Source: Pachyseris speciosa (lineage: Eukaryota; Cnidaria; Anthozoa; Scleractinia; Pachyseridae). From it: a stretch of 64,000 nt of DNA. The stretch covers positions 135,001-199,000 of the forward strand of contig JAEMWC010000560.1 in the NCBI GenBank assembly GCA_016490735.1. The letters are read 5' to 3'. The position numbers were made by a program, and so were the translations under genes. The number at the start of each line of letters is the position of its first letter. Position 1 is the stretch's first letter. Shown in pieces: positions 48,721-61,915 of this stretch. Below the pieces are notes generated by a model, which was given only the letters and a program-made list of their open reading frames with translations, had not been told where the DNA came from and did not search any database.

Positions 48721-51700
48721 ACTATTTTGCTTACTAATTTTTTTTTTCGTTACATAAGATTATATATATAATTGAGATTTTAGCTTTCCGCTGTAAGCGC
48801 ATTGAGAATTTTAAATGCGCTGACAAATACTTTGCTATTATATATTATAATCTGACACAACCTTTACTACGATCGTTTGGTCTTCAGATCCGAAGGCAAA
48901 ACTGTTAAAAATTTCCTGTGATATTGTTCATGAAAGCCGTATAAAGTGCCTATAAAAATGTCTAAGCATGCATGTGGATGGGAACCTAGAGTGTGACCAT
49001 TGTAATGAGACCCATTATGCTGTATTTTCTTTTAAAACGCATTTTTCTACACAGTTCTGAGACTTACACAATTTTCTTTAAATCTACGGCTAAGTTTGGC
49101 ATCTTGCATTGTATTATACACCTGGAAACCTCTAAGACAGTATGATATATGGTTTTAAGGCAAAGTATCTTTTTTCCTATGCAGGCTTCTGTATGAACGA
49201 TTAAATAGTTAGTTATTCAGAACTTTCGAGAACCAATCATGAGACTTTAATAACGAATAACCTTCGTCTGGCACAAAAAATATATAAGCCTCAAAGAGAC
49301 ACCATTTCAAACTAAACAAACTAAAAAGAGCTATATATACTTGTGCTTGTATCTGTTGTTTTAACCCAAAGACGCACGTGGATGGTTAAAAACACCAGAG
49401 GAGGTTGCGAAGGTTTCAAGTTCACACGAGAGGTAATAAGCATCCCCACCCAAGTGTCTGTTCTTCACTCTAGTCACATTTTACTGTCTGACATCAGCTT
49501 TCGTTTGTCTCTCTCTGTAAATACTGTTCATATTGTACTGATTAAGTCTACTACCAAATGCAAATTTATTACGAAAAAGTCTTCCATTCGTTTCTAAACG
49601 CCTCTTAGAACAGATATATACAAAATCACGATCTTGGAAAGACGCACAATATTTACTTTTTCAAAGTTCGTTATGTGTCTGCTGTACACTGATATGTAGA
49701 ATTACACAAATATTCAAATTTTCCTCGGTAAACAAACTAAAACCAATTATGTCGTGATAACTGGATGAGAATATATTCATGGGAAGCACTTTGTGTCTTC
49801 GAAACTTGTTAAAAATATTATCAAAATGTTTTATCAAATGAGTCTCAATCGATCTAATTTCAAGCAACATCGATTAACAGACATTTTTGTCTCACTAACT
49901 TTTTAGGAAAGGAAATAATTATCAAATTCTCTAGTTATATCATCAGGTATCATTTCCAGTGTCATTTTTACTAATTATTGTTTGCTTAACGCTGAAGACG
50001 AGGAATCTAAATTCAGTTCTATCCAAAGATCGATTCGTATTTTTTTTTTAGTTATTGGCATTTACAATTATTACTTTTTTTCTGTGAGCGACAATTACTC
50101 ACACGCTTACACCGTGAGAGGCACATTATCATTGTTAAGTTTCCACTTTCACTGCGAAAATCCTTGACCTCTCTTTTGTTAATCACTTGGGCCCATTTGC
50201 TCGAAGCAAGGTTAGCGCTAACCTGTGTTAAATACCATGATAACCTATAGGTTTTAATACATCTTAACCAATGGTTAGCGCTAACCAAACCAATCTAGAT
50301 ATCTTAAAATGATCGAAATATCAAAGTAGACCGTTTTTGACATGACATGCTTATGCTTGGTAAGATCATTGAAGGTTACTGCAAGAAAAACCCGATCAAG
50401 AGACTCTTGAGTGAATTTTCGTAGGATACCTGTAATTTCAAGAGCTCTTTAAGGACGAATAACGTTTGTGAAGCTCAGGCACTATTTCACTCTCAAACAT
50501 ATATCATTCTAAACCAAACATCTATGTATTAAATTAGTTAATATAACTGATCATGAAACGACTAAGGGGAATTTTTCTCAAGTAGTCTTTCATGCCTTCA
50601 GAATCTGTCAAACCCGTCATTAACCAAAGTAATTAACCAAACCTATTTTTAATAAATGGGATAATAAGCATCGTCAATTATAGATGCCTTTTTGCGATTT
50701 GAGGAAGAAGAGAAAATATTTCAAATCCCCAGTTATATCTCCAGCTTACACCAGCCAGACATATCTTTATAAAGTATTTAATATAGTACGCGCCCACTCA
50801 TTGCTTAATAGGTGTGTTTAGATGAGAGTATGTAAACACGGTTGTGACGGCACGCTGTATTTCACGAAGCTTTCGCAAGACTCGTAAAGCAATTTCAAGT
50901 ACAAATATTAAGAAAATGGAGAAAGAATTGCCAAATTTCGAATTGGGATTTAGCTATCTCTTTCCCCGTGCGCCCGAGGAAAGAAAAACCACAGCGCTTT
51001 ACCTGCCTCGATGATCGTGAGCTAGACGACCTAAAGCGAAGCTCGGAGGACAAAATATGCAACAAAATAGGCAGTAAACGTTTTCAAAGGTAATTTTTTC
51101 ATTAAGTACTACAATAAAAGTCTTTATAAGACATTCTTTATTTTAAAAATGTACAGGAAAACGTACACCAAACTATTATGCTACAGACTGTAAATGCTTC
51201 AAATCAAACTTTGCGAGGCCGACCGGTTGCCGTGTTTTGGCTGTCAAATTAGCATAAAATGTATTTCTCTGAGACTTTCTCAGCTTAAAAATATACTATA
51301 ACCTGGATCCGTTGCTTGGGCTATGATTCCTATCCAGCAAAACTTCACAAGGTCCGATGAGCGATTCAACATCTCAACCTTGTTCTCGGGCTGCCAAATC
51401 GAGCAAGTTCGCGCCACTTTAAGAAGCGGTAAAGCAGAGACATTCATTTCCAGCTTAAATAAACGTCTCATCTTTAAGTTCTTTCCTTACCGATTCGTAT
51501 ATTTTGAACATTTCTTCTGGTTCTCACCGAACGTTCGGAATTTTTCTGCACGATTTCGGATTAATCAAAGCTGAAAATCTCTTTGATCAACATGGCGCTC
51601 GCATGTGGCTTGACAAAAATTTTAACTTCATTTTGACTTTTATAACACGATTTCTGATTGGTTCATGTGTTGTCAGTTGCGCGTTATGATTGGCTAGTGG

Positions 51701-53960
51701 GAAATACAATTGTTCAGAGCGTTTATTAAGAAAATCTATTTCAATCAAGAAGCAAATAAACAAATTTTCCCTTCATTTGTCGACTTATTTTTTAGAAATA
51801 TTTTATAAAAGCAAAAGAGGACTTTTTACCGTGTTTACATAGCCCCATCTAAACACTCGGGGGGATTGGGAGAATTCTCGAAAGTTATGCAAACCCGAGA
51901 CGCAGTCGAGGGTTTGCATAACTGTCTCGAATTCTGCTTTTATCTTTTGTCATAAATCTTTGGTTCTTTTGTAATACTCCCGTTCAGCCCAAATAAACAT
52001 GTGGATCGTTAAAAACATCAGTGGATGTTGCCAAGGTTTCTAGTTCACACGAGTAGAGAGGTATAATAAGCATATCCACCCCAGTTAATAATGTTTGCTC
52101 GTTTTTAATTTTACTGTTTCAAATCAGCTTTCGTTTATCTTTGTTGGTAAACACTGTTCATATTGTACTAATTAATCTGCTTCCAAATGTAAATTTTCTC
52201 ACGAAAAAGTCTTTCATTTGTTTCTAAATTCCTCTTAAAATAATGATACAATGATCACGAGCTTGAATTCAAAGTTCGTTATGTGTACGATGTATAATCA
52301 TGCGCAGAATTACACAAATTTTCAAGTTTTCACTAACATTATTATTTCCATTTTGATTGGTTCCCTTAACGATCAGACACTGACGAACAGGTGAGAGTGG
52401 CAAAAACACGCATCTCAGGTCATGAAAACGTGCCGTCTGAATTATCGCCAATACTGGTTCAGAATTTTTTTTTCTTAAAATCCGTCTTTATTTCTCTTTC
52501 AACGAATTCGTGACCATCCTAAACCTTTTTAAGTTTTGATGTCGCAACACAAACAAGATCGTTTCATCGCTTCTATGTATTTCTCCTCGCACAGCTCCTA
52601 ACTGAGTCTTTATCACTAAAATTACTATTTTCATTTTAAAAGGTCCACTTCACAGTCAGACATGAACATGTCAGAAGAGAATTACTAAGTGCCAACAAGG
52701 CGCATCACAGGCCACGAGCACATAGTTACAACATATAAAAGAAAAAACACGACGTCTGAATTACTGGCAATACTTGTATTTCTTTGCAGTTGTAAAATAT
52801 GTTCCATGAAGAAAACAAATACGCCTTTATTTCTCTCGCAGCTAATTCTTAACAATCCTAAACGTTTGAGGTTTTGATGACGCCACGGAAACAAGATCGT
52901 TTCACCACTATATATGCCCAAATTATAGTTTGCACTAAATGTTGCTCAGACAAACGCATGGACCCAAAAAGGCACTAAAGTTTCGTTGTGATAAAGCTAT
53001 TATCTGAAACCATATGAATTCAATTTCAATTCTATTCACTAAATTCTGTTTGGCAAGATAAAGAGATGACTTAAAATGAATTTTTTTGTAGTGGGATGTT
53101 TCATGCCTTCAGCACAATCTCTATATTAAATGTGCAATCAAAATTCTTAACCTAAAACTTCTGAAGCAACATCGGTTATAGAATTTGTTCAAGAACACAT
53201 TAAGTAAGCAAAAGATTATGAAATTTTCCAGCTGCCTGGAACTGTCATTTTTAATTATTAATTCCAAACACTAGGGTGAAAATTAAGATGTAAAATACAA
53301 TCTAAACTAAAACTTGCTCGACTTTGATCATTCTATGCTGTGCGCGACAGGCAGTTACAGGCTTTCATCGTGAGAGAGACAAGATCAAGTTGGTAAGTTT
53401 AGAGTATCGCTAAGTCCCTGAAGATGTTGAATTCCGCGATTACAACTATCGGTGGAGATAAAGAAACATATGGGCTCTTTCAATGGGCTGTAACTTACAA
53501 AGACAATACGTAATTCATGCTAAGTTTTATTTATTGAACTCTGAAACCATTCAAGTCAAGAAAAGTCAAGACATAACTTTATCTGTTTATTATTTTGTAG
53601 AAGGTGATTTGAAACTTTCACTCTATCGGTTAAATCGTTAAGTTTTGCTGCTTAAATATGTTCGAAAAACGTTGAGTTGTACATTTCTGGACGTGGTTGT
53701 TCTAACTCGGTTTGAGTCCTTCGATAAAACAACGTTTACTGCGAAAGCTTGGTCATCAGATCATGAAGGCATAGATAATGTTCATGATTGGGAACCTAGG
53801 CTATGACCGTTCTAATGAGGCCCGTTACGTTGTACTTTCCTTTAATGCGCACTTTTCTACATAGTTCTGAGACTTACACAATTTTCTTTCCAGTTACGGC
53901 TAATTTTGGCACCATGTACTCGTGTTTAGTTACAACCTTCTATTTTGCTAATTAAGGAGC
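48721..53960. other. Non-coding region of diverged duplicated blocks
   Basis: About 5.2 kb of AT-rich DNA. The same phrases return in diverged form: ATGTGGATGG/TCGTTAAAAACA, CAGCTTTCGTTTGTCT, AAACACTGTTCATATTGTAC at 49345-49530, 51990-52200 and 54300-54960; and GGTTGTTCTAAC…TCTGAGACTTACACAATTTTC at 44570, 49060 and 53690-53885. I see no gene. The MITE at 50188-50295 lies here. Confidence 0.55.
50188..50295. mobile_element. Small MITE, copy 2
   Basis: Matches 36412-36533: CCATTTGCTCGAAGCAAGGT, TTAAATACCATGATAACC, CCTATAGGTTTTAATACATC and CCAATGGTTAGCGCTAACC. Ends more diverged than in copy 1. Confidence 0.7.
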
Positions 53961-53964
53961 AGTT

Positions 53965-54930
53965 GAGTTAATGATAGTATTATCCACCTGAAAACCTACA
54001 AGATAGAATGATCTATATGTTCTAAGTCAAAGTAGATTTTGTTTACGTAGGCTTCTGTACGAATAACTGAATGGTCAGCTATTCAAAGCTTTGGAAACCC
54101 GATCAGGAGATTTGTGTGAAAATGGAGAAATTGTTCGTAAGAAAATTAGAATTGAACTTTAATAACGTATAATTATGGTGTGGCGCAAGGACTATTTCAG
54201 CCGCAAAGGGACACCACTCTAAAACAAACAGACAAATAAGAGCTCTTATCTGCTCTCATAAATCTTCGGTTGTTTTGTAATGCTCTCGTTCAACCAAAAG
54301 AGGCATGTGGATGGTAAAAACATTAATCGACGTTGCGGAGGTTTCTGTTTCAGAATTTTAATGAGCTAACAAGCACACACACCAAGTTGATAATATTTGC
54401 TCCTTTTGAATTTTACTGTTTCAAATCAGCTTTTGTTTGTCTTTCTCATTCGAGTTAATGATAGTATTATCCACCTGAAAACTTCCAAGATAGTATGATC
54501 TATATGTTTTAAGTCAAAGTAGATTTTGTCTACGTAGGCTTCTGTAAGAATAACTGAATGGTTAGCCATCCAAAGCTTAGGAAACCCGATCATGAGATTT
54601 GTGTGAAAATGGAGAATTTGTTCGTAAGAAAATTGGAATTGAACTTTAATAACGTATAATTATGGTGTGGCGCAAGGACTATTTCAACCGCAAAGGGACA
54701 CTATTCTCTAACACAGCAAACAATTAAAAGCTCTTATTTGCTCTCATAAATCTTCGGTTGTTTTGTAATGCTCTCGTTCAGCCAAAAGAGGCATGTGGAT
54801 GGTTAAAACATTAATAGACGTTGCGGAGGTTTCTATTTTACACTGGTAATCAGCATACACACTCAGTTAATAATATTTGCTCTTTTTTTAAATTTTACTG
54901 TTTGAAATCAGCTTTTGTTTGTCTTTTTCG
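53965..54930 (+). repeat. Tandem duplication, two ~487-bp units
   Basis: GAGTTAATGATAGTATTATCC starts both units (53965 and 54452), and long strings such as GCGCAAGGACTATTTCA and ATAAATCTTCGGTTGTTTTG recur in order. The units differ by a few percent with small indels. More diverged relatives occur upstream, so this is a locally amplified block. Non-coding. Confidence 0.85.
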
Positions 54931-55424
54931 ATAAACACTGCTCATATTGTACTAATTAATTCTGCTTCCAAATGTAAATTTTGTTAAGAAAGACTTTCAT
55001 TCGTTTCTAAACTCCTCTGAAACCAATGATAAAATGACCACGAGCTTGAAAAGACGAAAAGATTATGTGTACGATGTTAAATAATTATACAAATATTCAA
55101 GTGGAAAAGACAACTATAAGAAATGATATCGCGATACCTTCATGAGGATGTATTCATTTGAGTCTTTTTTTTTTCTCCATCCGATGCTTCATCTCTTCGA
55201 AAATTGCTAAAAAGATAATCGAAACGTGTCACCAATGAATTTTAAATCACTTTCAATCCACACAAAATGAAGCGACATCGATTTACAGAATTGTTCTTTC
55301 ACTAAAATTTGTAAAATGGGAAATGATTATTTAATTTTCTAATAATATTGAAAAATATTTCTGCTGCCGAATCGTGCTAAATGGGAAAGCGAGGATGTCA
55401 AATTCTAAACCAACGATTTCGTTT

Positions 55425-55905
55425 TGGTAGGTAGGTTTAGGTAGGTAGGTTTATTTCACAAATACATGGCAGCCCTCTAAGGGGCTGAATTGCGTATTTA
55501 CAGTAATTGTAATAGAATATCTAATAATACGACAAATGTAAGAATAATAATAAGCCTAAAAGTGAAATTGAATACTGTAGGATGATAAAAACTATTATTA
55601 AAATTAATAAAGCTATATTTATATAATATCATGCTCAATACAAGATTTCATTAAAAATGTATCCCTGAATCTATTTGTTTTCCACCTTGGTGTTTCAAAC
55701 CGCCTGCATCGTCTTAGAGAATAAGACGACTTGTGGGCTGAAGGTAAAAGATTTCTTAGCCGGTTACTCTTATCATTTAAGATAGAATTAAAAGTCTTCT
55801 TACAAATATTTGTAACGTTCAATACTTGGTCATTCAGTGCTGACTAAAGCATCGCTGTAGTCTATCCCCGGGAAAATAATAGCCAGTGCCCTTTTCTGGA
55901 CACGC
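55425..55905 (-). mobile_element. 5'-truncated LINE fragment
   Basis: The minus strand carries a short open frame (FNSILNDKSNRLRNLLPSAH, then RRFETPRWKTNRFRDTFLMK) like the C-terminal end of an RT ORF. The 3' end has a TAGGTAGGTTTA-type tandem tail (55425-55452 on the plus strand). Degraded. Confidence 0.55.
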
Positions 55906-57602
55906 TCCAGTTCCGTCTTGAGATATTTTTACTTTCTCCTGTGAGCAAGAAACATTCACAGGCTTTCATTCTAATATAAGAGGCACCTTTTCAAATCTTG
56001 GTAAGTTTAGAGTTTCGCTGCCAAAGTCCTAAATTTCTCGGTCTTTTCTTAAAATAGTTGTACTGTAGTTACCGCTACGGGTTATGCCTGTTGAGTTCAA
56101 ATCTTTCGGAACAAAAACAGACAATTCATAAGCCAACAATTTCGTTTTCTATTCGACACTTTTTGCTGCTAGCGACAATCGTTCACACGCATATTATTTT
56201 GGAGACGTTGATAAGATCCAAGAAGAGCGATGTACAGGGCACTTCCTATGTCGTTCCTACTCGCTGCACAATTTGTCTTTCTCTCTTTTGTTTAATTTTA
56301 CTTTAACGGCTATATATCACACTGTGCACTTTTTTACAAAATTTTATTTTTGTAACGTTTAGTTGAGTGAAGGTTTTGTTTGTCTAAAAATCATAAAATG
56401 TCCTAAGAGCTGTTTTAAATCAAAGTAGACATTTTTTTTTTCGTAAAATGATTCAGGCTTTTGCTTGGAAAGATCTTTGGAAACCACTACGGGAAGAAAA
56501 AATAATTAGCTATTCCAAGCTTCCAAATCCCGATAATGACCTCTTCACTGAATGTTCGTAGGAAACCTGGAATTTCACTAGCTCTAAGGGACGAACAATG
56601 TTTGCGAGGCTCAAGCTCTACTTCACCCTCAAACAGATACCATTCTAAAACAAACACACCTATAAGAGCTATACTTTCTATCATTCATGATTTTATCTGT
56701 GCTGCGGCGGAAAGACAGGTTTCGTGGTAAGAAATATTCTACTAATTATTTCTGCTTCCAACACAGATTAACAGAAATTTTTCATTAACTAACACAATGA
56801 GCGTTCACAAAGACAATTCATCCTTCACGAGCTTTTAAACGAACTTAAAAAAAGTTTCAGCTATAAAAAGAAAAGCGAGATCATCCTGGTTGAAGCGGTT
56901 GGGACGTTCTTTGGTTATTGCGATGGTCTACCTTTGTTGAATTTCGTGAAAAGTTCTTTCGATGGACACTCACAAAGTTAATTCCGCACAGTTCTCGAGT
57001 TTAAGTTAAGCTATTGAAAACCGATCAGTGCCATTCAATTCAAGTTCACAGTTCAGTGGTACTTTCCTTTCCTTTGATGTCTATTATCCCGCAGAAGGTG
57101 TACCCACTACTTTTCTTTCATTTTATGTCCGGCTATTTTTCTGCACAAGGTGTACCCAATATTCAGAGCTACTGAATAGTACAATACTTTGCAAGGGTCT
57201 TCAAAGCTCATCTTTATCAACATTTTTGCCCAAGTCTATAGTTACTTCCTGGAAATCAAAAAGAAACTATAATGTCTGCCGGATATCTATATCACATTCA
57301 TGCTGTGATATTGGTCTTCTGAAAAACTTATTTCTTCCTTGAATGCTTCGTTTCCAAGGGCGTCTAGAACAGAAATACAAAATTTCACGTGCATAAACTT
57401 GACAACACAATATTTGGTACTTCAAGAATATAATGGATCTTGGAGCTTTTTTCCCTTTTATTGCCTTTATGTAGAAAAGTTAATCTCTTTTCTTTTTTTC
57501 TTGCAGGCAGACAAACAAATTTCTGCTTTTACTGCATTAATTATTCAGTCTTATCTTTTCTGTTCCAGATCTCTTTCTGCGTCTCAAGAGCAAGTTGAAA
57601 AA
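55906..57602. other. Region upstream of the secreted-protein gene
   Basis: About 1.7 kb with no supported coding sequence; blocks related to those at 49000-52000 continue to ~56750. The promoter and 5' UTR of the gene at 57603 must lie near the right end; a pyrimidine-rich TTTTTTCTTGCAG at 57493-57506 could be the acceptor of an untranslated first exon. Confidence 0.4.
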
Positions 57603-59484
57603 ATGTATCGTTTGTTTACCTTGGTTGCTTTGGGCTCCCTGTGCTTCACCACTTCCAGTTATGGCAGTCCAGTCAAAAGGGTAATACACCATTTTTAGTA
57701 TCGTAATTACGTCGATGACACTGAACAAGAGTAATAACAACAACAGGAGTAAAGAAACGAAGACAAATGAAACGCTTTCCCACAAACATTCAAAAAATAA
57801 AAAATGAGCAAATCCTATTATGTACTAATAGTGAGTACCCATTGCATTTAAAATTAACATATTCAAGCAAACTTTCCTGTCTCTTTTTTATTGGACATGT
57901 CTAACAGCAATTATTTTATCTCTGCAGCTGACGACTTGTGGAGCGGTTAGGCTCATTTTGCATGGTTTTTTGTTATTATTATTGATTTCTCTCTGCTATT
58001 TTTTTTTTTAAAGCAATCGCGAATAACTGGTGTAATGTCTCTCCTTTGCACCCTACATTTGGTGGGGTTAAGGGCTAAAAATGGTACTAACGATTCAATC
58101 TCATTAACTATAAATTGTTTTTCATTTGTTATTTTCTTAGAATGTTGAAGACCTTTACCAGGAAATTCAGGTGAGAGTCCATTTACAGAATAACATTGTT
58201 TTCTTTTAATTATCTGTAGAGGGAGGTGAGTGAACTATTTCCCGAGCTCAGCCTCCTCTGCCCTTGAAAGTTGCCCTTTTTAAGATGACCTTACCCTCTT
58301 GACGCAAAAAAGCCAAACCAAACGATAGTCACTCCAAGAAACTTAAGGACCCTTCAGACGGGTTTATCTTATAAGCTGCTCAATACTATTAAACGCCGCG
58401 ACATCCTTTCGTATTATATAGCGCTTTCAAATGAGCTTTGTAAGACCAAAACTAAAGCAATTGCCATCATTAATTACAGGAAACGCAAACAGCTCAATTA
58501 ACCAATCAGAATTCATAGCAATTACATGTCATCGGCGCAAAGCGCGGCAAAATAAATGCGAGCTAGGCACCATTGGTTTTTGTTTTTATTCTTATTGGTT
58601 GAGAGAGTGGCGCGAGTGTTGCCAACCAATCACAGAAAGAAGTAAAGCAAGGCCAAACCAAACGATGATTACTTTCGATACTCCGGTGAAAACCCCTCCA
58701 CTAATAACACTAGTTTTTAGACTTGTTTCGTGCCCCATTCTCGCCCTAACAGTGATCACAATCTAATTTCTCCTTGAAACATCGTTTGATCAAACGTCCA
58801 TCTTGAGAAAATCGAGAAAATGGTCAGCACATTATTTCAACTAATACAAGAAATTTCACATTTTCGAGAGGATTCGCAGATTTTCGACACAGGATTTAGC
58901 AGGTTCATGTTTTTCTCTTTCTATTTTTCCCTTCCCATCACCCACCTCGCTTTCCGCGCTCGTTTTTAACCAAGCCACTCGTTTTTCTGTCGCACTCTCC
59001 TCAGTGACCAACTCAGGAAAAGCCTTTAAAGGAGGCAGTAACTTTCAATCGTTTTACACTTAGACAACGGAATCGCCTGTATTAATTTTCAAACGAGAAA
59101 ACGGGAAAAAAAGGTTGTCTTTTTGTCGAATTTTGGCGTGTTATTTTCGTAGCGATCTAAATCCCTCTGGAACATTGATCCTTATGGCAAGTCTAAGCAT
59201 TTATAGAAGCTCTGACAGTTTTTTTTCCCTTTTTCTTTTTCTTTTAACGCTTCACATAGGCCCTGAAAGCCAGGATGGATAATATAAACGTAGAGTGTCA
59301 AGATAAATTAACTGGTTACCAAGAGGCTGCCCACAGACCAATCGTGTACTTGGACAGGCATGACGTAGACTGTCCAAGACCCTACACCTTGGCTCGCTTC
59401 AAATTGGAAAGGGAAAGGGTTGGATCACTCTCTAATGATGATCCCGTTCGCTTTGAATACCGATGCTGCAAGGTTGTTCTGTAG
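57603..59484 (+). CDS. Small secreted protein gene, four exons, unknown function
   Basis: Exons 57603-57680, 57928-57945, 58141-58170 and 59260-59484, all phase 0 with GT-AG introns, giving about 116 residues. Exon 1 is a clean signal peptide (MYRLFTLVALGSLCFTTSSY) ending in a KR pair that could be a propeptide cut site. Exon 3 encodes NVEDLYQEIQ and exon 4 a Cys-containing domain: VECQDKLTGYQ, YLDRHDVDCP and FEYRCCKVVL. The pattern 'D-h-x-V-x-C … F-x-L-x-R … YRCC' suggests a compact disulphide fold. AATAAA at 59631 is the likely polyadenylation signal. A secreted epithelial or matrix protein is possible; I do not recognise the family by name. The 18-bp exon 2 is the weakest part of the model. 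Confidence 0.75.
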
Positions 59485-59639
59485 CGTGGATTGGATAGCT
59501 GAGGCAGTAGTTATGCTCTAAGGAAATTATATGTAGATAACACGTGATTAAAAGAACACAACTGACATCTCTTAAAGGTTAAGGTGTAATTAAGTGTGAA
59601 GGTATTATCGAATCGTTCTCAAGGGTATACAATAAATTA

Positions 59640-60439
59640 TATATAACAGCTTGATCGTTGTCATTCCTTGTCTGACTTATTATCTGAAAGAATGCGATTT
59701 AAAAGCATACATGCACAAAAAATGAAAAGGCTGGGCCAAACAAAATACACCGCCTAAAAGGCAATCCCCCTCAAGAAATTATTAATAAAGGTAAAAAAGA
59801 CATTATAAATATCGGAATAGCTTAGAACATTTTGTTTCTCGACCTTGCTTTGTATGTAACTCAAAAAGTCACCATTTCAAACTTAAAGAAGACATAACAA
59901 AGTAGCCGTCACTGACATCCCATAGCACATTACCTCCACCATTTACCAAGTACGATCGATATGCCACTAATATATATAGTTAGCCAAGCATAAAAGCGGA
60001 GATCCACAATATTGTTTTACTTGGCATTAACAGAACTCTGCTAAATGCAGTATTGAAAGATGGCGTGAGCTGGTTATAAAAAAAAAGAGCTGCCCGAAGT
60101 GCTCGAGCAATTTTGTAGGCCTTTTCTTTACTGAATCAATTTCAATTTTGTGCGCAAAAAGAAATATAGTGATTAGGAAAATAAAGAGTTTTAGGATCCA
60201 AATGAGCTATTGGATAGGAAACGTTTGGAAAAACAAGTAAACATTTTTAGTCCAAACTATTTTCAGATCAAATCGTAAAGCGACTCACCGCGGTTCAAAA
60301 ACAAAACATTACTGAAGGGACTTCTTTATCTTTAATCTTTAACCATGATAATTGCCACTCGCGTTACAAATAATGCTAATCCGCGCCGGCAATGGAGCGG
60401 CCAGCGGTCGCCCAATTACAGTGTACATGGTATCAGAAC
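59640..60439. other. Intergenic region, nothing recognised
   Basis: 800 bp of AT-rich sequence after the polyadenylation signal. No open frame, inverted repeat or RNA gene that I can support. Confidence 0.5.
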
Positions 60440-60700
60440 AAATGAAAAACAACAATGCAAGTTAAATTAATATGTTAAATTAGTAGACGCTCCTGTGATG
60501 ACAACGTCAGCTGGCAATGCGTTCCATACGGGGATTGATAGTACATGAAAAGAGTATTTCTAAGCGTCAACTGAAGAGGATGAGAGCCTGATCTTAAAGT
60601 CCTGACTGGCCCTTGTATGGCCATACGCAGGCACGGAGATGAGGTCATACAGAAAAACATGCCGAGATCGCACATCCTGCATGCGCCTTAAGGTAATTCC
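60440..60700 (-). mobile_element. Short LINE remnant (RT C-terminal end)
   Basis: On the minus strand the frames give RSRHVFLYDLISVPAYGHTR and FHVLSIPVWNALPADVV, the terminal 'SF…WN.LP..v' block of a non-LTR reverse transcriptase, with a stop inside. A 5'-truncated relic. Confidence 0.6.
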
Positions 60701-61350
60701 CCTGAAAAGGATGTACTATTAACAAACATTATATGCTACCCATATAATGTAATTTTATATCGAGCCATTTTCATTGCCTAATGTACTACGTGTATCAGTT
60801 ACAAGGATTGGGTTGGAGCAGGGAATGGCATATCACCAAGGAGTATCCAATCAGATCCAAGTGGGCGGGCTCACTGTTACTATTTAGTTTGCCTGCACTA
60901 TTATTTTCGGCCTCCTTACCATTCAGCGCCAACGCCATCTCCCAACTTTAAATTGTTTGCCAAACCCTCCGTCGTTCCTCGTCAGAGGTTTTATTTAACA
61001 AGAACATTCCTGCCGTTGATTATTTGCCCCCTTGATTGACGCATGTAGTATCTTGACAAGATAGCAGGACGTTTCCATTTCTAAAGTGTACAACCCATTT
61101 CAACCGCTTTTAGCGTGCCCCATTGCACTTGGTTACTGTCCTTGCTCTGTTTTTGTGTTTAATCCGGAACTTGGCTCTGACTTGTTTGCAAGTATTTGTT
61201 TTTACTTCTGGACCTGTATGTCCTTACATCGCGTCCAACATTGGCATTTTAGTTCGGCCCTCTCGTTTCTTATGGGGACTTCCACGAACTCCCCTTTGTT
61301 GTTTCATGCATTCTAATTTACCTTAAGTACATTTTCTGACATTCCAAGCT
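60701..61350. other. Leader region of the gag-like element
   Basis: Non-coding DNA upstream of the ORF at 61351, probably the 5' part of the same retroelement. ATTATATGCTACCCATATAATG (60729-60750) is a small inverted repeat. No LTR can be delimited from this window alone. Confidence 0.35.
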
Positions 61351-61915
61351 ATGTCTTCTCGCAAGCGCCCGTCTAGCAGCGCCTCCCGCGGTCGCCCCAA
61401 ACGTGCTCGATCGATGCCTTCAGCTTCAACAGCAACAGTTGTTTCTCCTGAGACCGCCACACAGACGGGTACCAACATCGATATGGAGGCTTTAACAGCC
61501 ACAATCACAGCCGCTGTCACCAACGCAGTGCAAGCCGCCATGAAAACGCCAGCTCTGCCCGAAGGCGAGCAACTTGCCAGTGAAAGTGTGCGTTCCATTA
61601 TGGCTCCTATGTCTATTGAGGAGGCGGTGTCCGATCAGTTGGCGCTTATCACATCCGCTTCGGCAGGTACGAAGGAGCCCAGCTCTTCTGGGGCTTCTTC
61701 TTACTCAGATAATTCAGAACAACTAGTCTTTTCCAGCCTTGCCCTAGAGCTGGGAGGAGGTGTTTCAGATAAAATCAAGGCCAAAGTTTGGGCAAATGAG
61801 TACGTAGATTTCGGTCTCCTCGTTTCAGTAACCCCGAGTCCTGACCGATACTCCATATCAATCAATCCTTCTACTCCCAGCTCGGGGGCACAGCTTACTC
61901 TCGAGCCTTGTAAGC
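61351..61915 (+). pseudogene. Gag-like N-terminal ORF of a retroelement, cut by Polinton copy B
   Basis: The frame starts MSSRKRPSSSASRGRPKRAR (basic, with an RGRPKR AT-hook-like string), then a low-complexity Ala/Thr-rich coil (ALTATITAAVTNAVQAAM) and ends with SDKIKAKVWANEYVDFGLLV. That last motif is the start of a gag-like domain I associate with DIRS-type/YR retroelements of cnidarians. The ORF is interrupted at CCTTGTAAGC, where Polinton copy B begins; the five residues after that are Polinton sequence. GTAAGC (61910-61915) is the candidate 6-bp duplication, but its partner is outside the window. Confidence 0.6.

Noticed and set aside
58431..58766. 111-residue ORF in the intron of the secreted-protein gene
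   Set aside because: Low-complexity frame inside a spliced intron, no recognisable domain.
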